A stretch of 34,592 nt of DNA from Acidobacteriota bacterium (GTDB taxonomy: Bacteria > Acidobacteriota > Terriglobia > Acidiferrales > UBA7541). Position 1 is the stretch's first letter; the number at the start of each line of letters is the position of its first letter. Below, in pieces: positions 32,358-34,592 of the stretch. A program made the translations under genes and the position numbers. The notes beneath the pieces were generated by a model, which worked only from the letters and a program-made list of their open reading frames with translations, was not told the DNA's origin and ran no database searches. The stretch lies in assembly GCA_003223215.1 (NCBI GenBank), contig QHYH01000205.1, forward strand, positions 3,436-38,027, written 5' to 3'.

Positions 32358-32416
32358 ACTCAGAGCAGTGGGCGGATGCATGCTCACACGCTGCTTTTAC
32401 CAGGTGGGCCGAAGAG

Positions 32417-32438
32417 CCTCGGCGTTTTTAGGCCGAGG
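32417..32438 (+). terminator. Stem-loop after the OmpA-family gene
   Basis: CCTCGGC and GCCGAGG form a perfect 7-bp stem around GTTTTTAG, 60 bp after the stop. A T-rich stretch follows only after about 15 bases, so it is a weak candidate intrinsic terminator. Confidence 0.5.
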
Positions 32439-32608
32439 ATATAAGGCCCCTCTTTCTTTTCCTTCCGAACTGCTCTCTATTTCTGTCCGAACGACCTATG
32501 GGCGGGCAGCCCAAAAGTAAAGCCTCTTCGTGGTCCTCCGCTGAAGTAGGGCGGTTGTGGGAGGAACCCACCGAAGCCATCTCGGGAAAACAAACCGAGA
32601 GGCCGTAG

Positions 32609-33032
32609 GAGTCCTCGCCGCTTGCGGCGGGGAGGATTTCAACTCCTGTAGCGGCGCGTGGGCGTTCGGCGGCCCCTTCCGCCACCGAAGTCCTTCCCAA
32701 CTCGGTTTTCATCACACCAATGAACGGGTTTGAAAACTACCTGGCGGCTGCATTCGAGAGAAAGAAAGTTCCGCTGACTGTAGTGGCCGACCAAGCGCGG
32801 GCGGCCTATGTAATTATGGGGACGTCCGAGGGAAAAAAGCCAGGAGCGATGAAGATGCTTGTCTTTGGTCAAATTCATGCCGATAACGCTGCAAGCATTC
32901 AAATGGTTGACCAGAGAACCAGCGCAGTGGTCTTTGCCTATGCCGTCAACAAAAAAGAACACCTTGCATGGGGACCAAACTACGGCTGAGGCATGTGCAA
33001 AACACCTGAAAGAGAAGTTGGAGAAACAGTAG
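32609..33032 (+). pseudogene. Remnant of a small conserved protein, frameshifted at an A run
   Basis: One frame runs from about 32609 (after a TAG) through VLPNSVFITPMNGFENYLAA, VPLTVVADQARAAYVIMGTS and DNAASIQMVDQRTSAVVFAY to a premature stop at 32989. At the six-A run near 32951-32956 a one-base shift gives KNTLHGDQTTAEACAKHLKE then KLEKQ and a stop at 33032, which fits the family end much better. No start codon with a ribosome-binding site is found upstream, so the 5' part is also damaged. The preceding 32439-32608 has no gene. Confidence 0.6.
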
Positions 33033-33113
33033 ACTCTCCACTCCCCAAAACAGCGGAACGTGTCAAGTCACGCAATCCCCGGATGGGTTTTTGGGCAGAC
33101 ATCCCGAGCAGCG

Positions 33114-33323
33114 TTATTCGCTCGCAGCGGCCTCGCCTTTCATAAGGAGGCACAACTGGTCCTCTGGGATCGCAAATTCGGTGTTGCCACACCTCAGGCA
33201 AACTATTAGCTCCGGAAAGACCCACACGACCGGTTTGTCGAGATTTTTCAGTCCAGGAGAGTGGATGGCGATCTCTGCAGTGAACTTGCTCTGCTGGTCT
33301 GATGCGCACGCCTTACATGTCAC
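33114..33323 (-). CDS. Small zinc-ribbon protein
   Basis: 69 residues with two CxxC pairs (CKAC at 3-6, CLRC at 42-45) around HSPGLKNLDKPVVWVFPELI, a strand-rich zinc-ribbon layout. GTG start with GGGAGA seven bases before. I recognise this as a conserved acidobacterial-type small protein without a known role. It stands alone. Confidence 0.7.
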   Translation of the reverse strand: MTCKACASDQQSKFTAEIAIHSPGLKNLDKPVVWVFPELIVCLRCGNTEFAIPEDQLCLLMKGEAAASE

Positions 33324-33484
33324 GGTTCGTTCTCCCTGTCACCGCATGTCTACGACGGAGCGACAGAGTACAACGTTAAGAACCGTTATGTAAATACGAT
33401 TCTATATGCTTTGGAAACATGCCGCTGAACAGGGCAGCTCCCTGCGGAGTAATCTTCCAAATCCAGCTTGTCCAGTAAGCGCGC

Positions 33485-33919
33485 TCAACAAAACGTGATG
33501 CCAGCGACTACTTGTGGCGTCTCTGCTGTGCCGCAACAATAGATTCGGCGCGGCCTAGGCCGATGACGACTGGTTCCAGGCTTTCGAATATCAATCCTTC
33601 TTGACATGCCACCCTCTACGACCCCGGGGAGTTCGGAGCCGCGGCGTTCCAGTCTCGCGTCCCCACGTGCGCCAGTTCCCTTAGAATGCGGGCGGCCAGC
33701 CCCCTCCTGAATCGTGAACTTCGCATTGAACAATTGAGCTCCAAATTCGATCAACTGTTCTCGCGGAATGGTGAATTCGTCGCCGTCCTGTAGGTGTACA
33801 GGTACCGCCACTTCGCGCCCGATTTGTGAACTGCGGCTTTGCCCCAAAGCCACAATCCCAATGGTTAACGGAGATACGGCAGCAAGCCATAGACATTTCC
33901 GTCGCAGAGTTTTCGTCAT
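33485..33919 (-). pseudogene. Exported protein remnant, frameshifted
   Basis: The N-terminus MTKTLRRKCLWLAAVSPLTI then GIVALGQ is an export signal. The mature start (DEFTIPREQLIEFGAQLFNA then KFTIQEGAGRP and KGTGA) resembles proteins that continue into a CxxCH haem-binding region, but here no CxxCH follows. After about residue 85 the frame becomes low-complexity and Arg-rich. Another frame reads CQEGLIFESLEPVVIGLGRA and ends near 33510, suggesting at least one shift or an internal deletion. Confidence 0.55.
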
Positions 33920-34397
33920 GAGGCCACCCTTAATCGTTGTTCATCGCTCTTCCGACCATGCGTAAATTTCCGCGACAGAGCGTACCGATACGAAAGAAAA
34001 AGATCGTAAAATTCGCATCAAACACGAATTCAAGTGCGAATTCAAGTAATGATAGTACCAAGGCTCGAAGAGAGCCGAACGGATTGTCGTGAAGGCTGCC
34101 CGGCAAGCATGCGACATCAACTGACATTGACACGTTGACAGCTAAGTAGGGACAGATTAGTATGCACGACCGCAAGTCTAGCCCGTCGGACGACCATGTC
34201 CCCATTCGTCCCGTGCACCTTTATTTTTGATCTCTCCTTGGAGGCTCTTATGAACATTTCGGCCAGCAAGGGAAACGACAGCGCTCAAATGCATTGACCC
34301 TCCTCCCTCGGATTAACGTTGATCCACCCATTCAGAGCAAGTGGAGAAGGATTTTTTCTTCCAGGTAGCTTTTCGGTTTGAGAAGGGGCTGGGGGAT
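33920..34397. other. 480-bp stretch without a gene
   Basis: It contains the segment shared with 30091-30129 (here 34046-34083) and two tandem-like copies of TTCAAGTGCGAATTCAAGT-type words near 34030-34047. No supported gene on either strand. Confidence 0.45.
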
Positions 34398-34592
34398 TTA
34401 TTCGGGGGGAAGTGGCAGCGGGATTTGAGGATGCCATCGGAGCACTTCATTCCAATCGTGTAGGCAGGGGCGGAGACGTCGGACTCTGGGATAGCGAGCC
34501 ATCATCTGCCGAGCCAGATTCTCTCCGGTGCCGTCGGCATCAAAGCCGCAGTAGACGATATAGCCCTGAGCCAGGAGTGCAGAGAGCCAGCG
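34398..34592 (-). CDS. Toprim-domain primase-like protein, C-terminal fragment
   Basis: The minus strand is open from the window edge to a TAA at 34398-34400 and encodes 64 residues. YIVYCGFDADGTGENLARQM contains the Toprim DxD (FDADGTG), followed by RVRRLRPCLHDWNEVL, as in DUF3991/Toprim proteins of mobile elements. The start lies right of the window. It is not the continuation of the primase at 1707-2333, which lacks this half, but is the same functional class. Confidence 0.7.
   Translation of the reverse strand, partial: RWLSALLAQGYIVYCGFDADGTGENLARQMMARYPRVRRLRPCLHDWNEVLRWHPQIPLPLPPE

Noticed and set aside
31746-32387. Minus-strand reading opposite the OmpA-family gene
   Set aside because: The coiled-coil and OmpA motifs on the plus strand are clear; this is a shadow frame.

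Overview
The window looks like chromosomal accessory DNA from a soil-type Acidobacteriota (Terriglobia-like). This is inferred from moderate-to-high GC, many small secreted proteins of acidobacterial type, the extracellular half of an acidobacterial Ser/Thr-kinase TPR receptor, a DUF4386 protein, a YceI protein and a DUF5666/OmpA fusion. No rRNA, tRNA or CRISPR array was seen.

Layout. 1-1709: the right part of a recombinase-in-trio element (RIT1: end of ritB, and ritC), which appears to have entered a CHC2-type primase gene (1707-2333). Upstream of the primase is its DUF6431-like partner (2413-2868). 3183-6711: a frameshifted secreted protein, an AAA+ ATPase with a damaged N-terminus and a lipoprotein. 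7024-12739: an IS1380-family insertion sequence with readable terminal inverted repeats. Its transposase gene is split by a second complete RIT element (RIT2, about 8331-12295), whose ends, flanking 7-bp direct repeats and end palindrome can be read at base level. RIT2 carries ritA, ritB, ritC and a fourth Cys-rich gene. 12761-15899: a Ycf48/BNR-like propeller fused to a TonB C-terminal domain, a SnoaL-like protein, and an antitoxin with a PIN toxin interrupted by one amber codon. 16181-20443: a solitary integrase and a third, divergent RIT (RIT3), which run convergently. 20937-28102: small cargo or housekeeping genes (ASCH, secreted proteins, a two-helix membrane protein, a HEAT-like secreted protein, ParDE, DUF4386) separated by copies of a short palindromic repeat. 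28154-34592: a kinase-less TPR receptor pseudogene, YceI, OmpA, several frameshifted remnants, a zinc-ribbon protein and, at the right edge, the C-terminus of a Toprim-type primase fragment.

How it fits together. Nine tyrosine recombinase genes (two from RIT1, three each from RIT2 and RIT3, one solitary) and an IS sit among many decaying genes, so this is an insertion hot spot under relaxed selection. In each trio the genes overlap by a few bases and are probably translated together. Two features seem least described: the four-gene RIT2 with its palindromic attachment structure and an Arg-I-less RitA, and a dispersed intergenic repeat family (about 30-80 bp, at least a dozen copies, confined to 3.8-28.1 kb) whose 3' end reads roughly ACGCCACTTACCAGGC.
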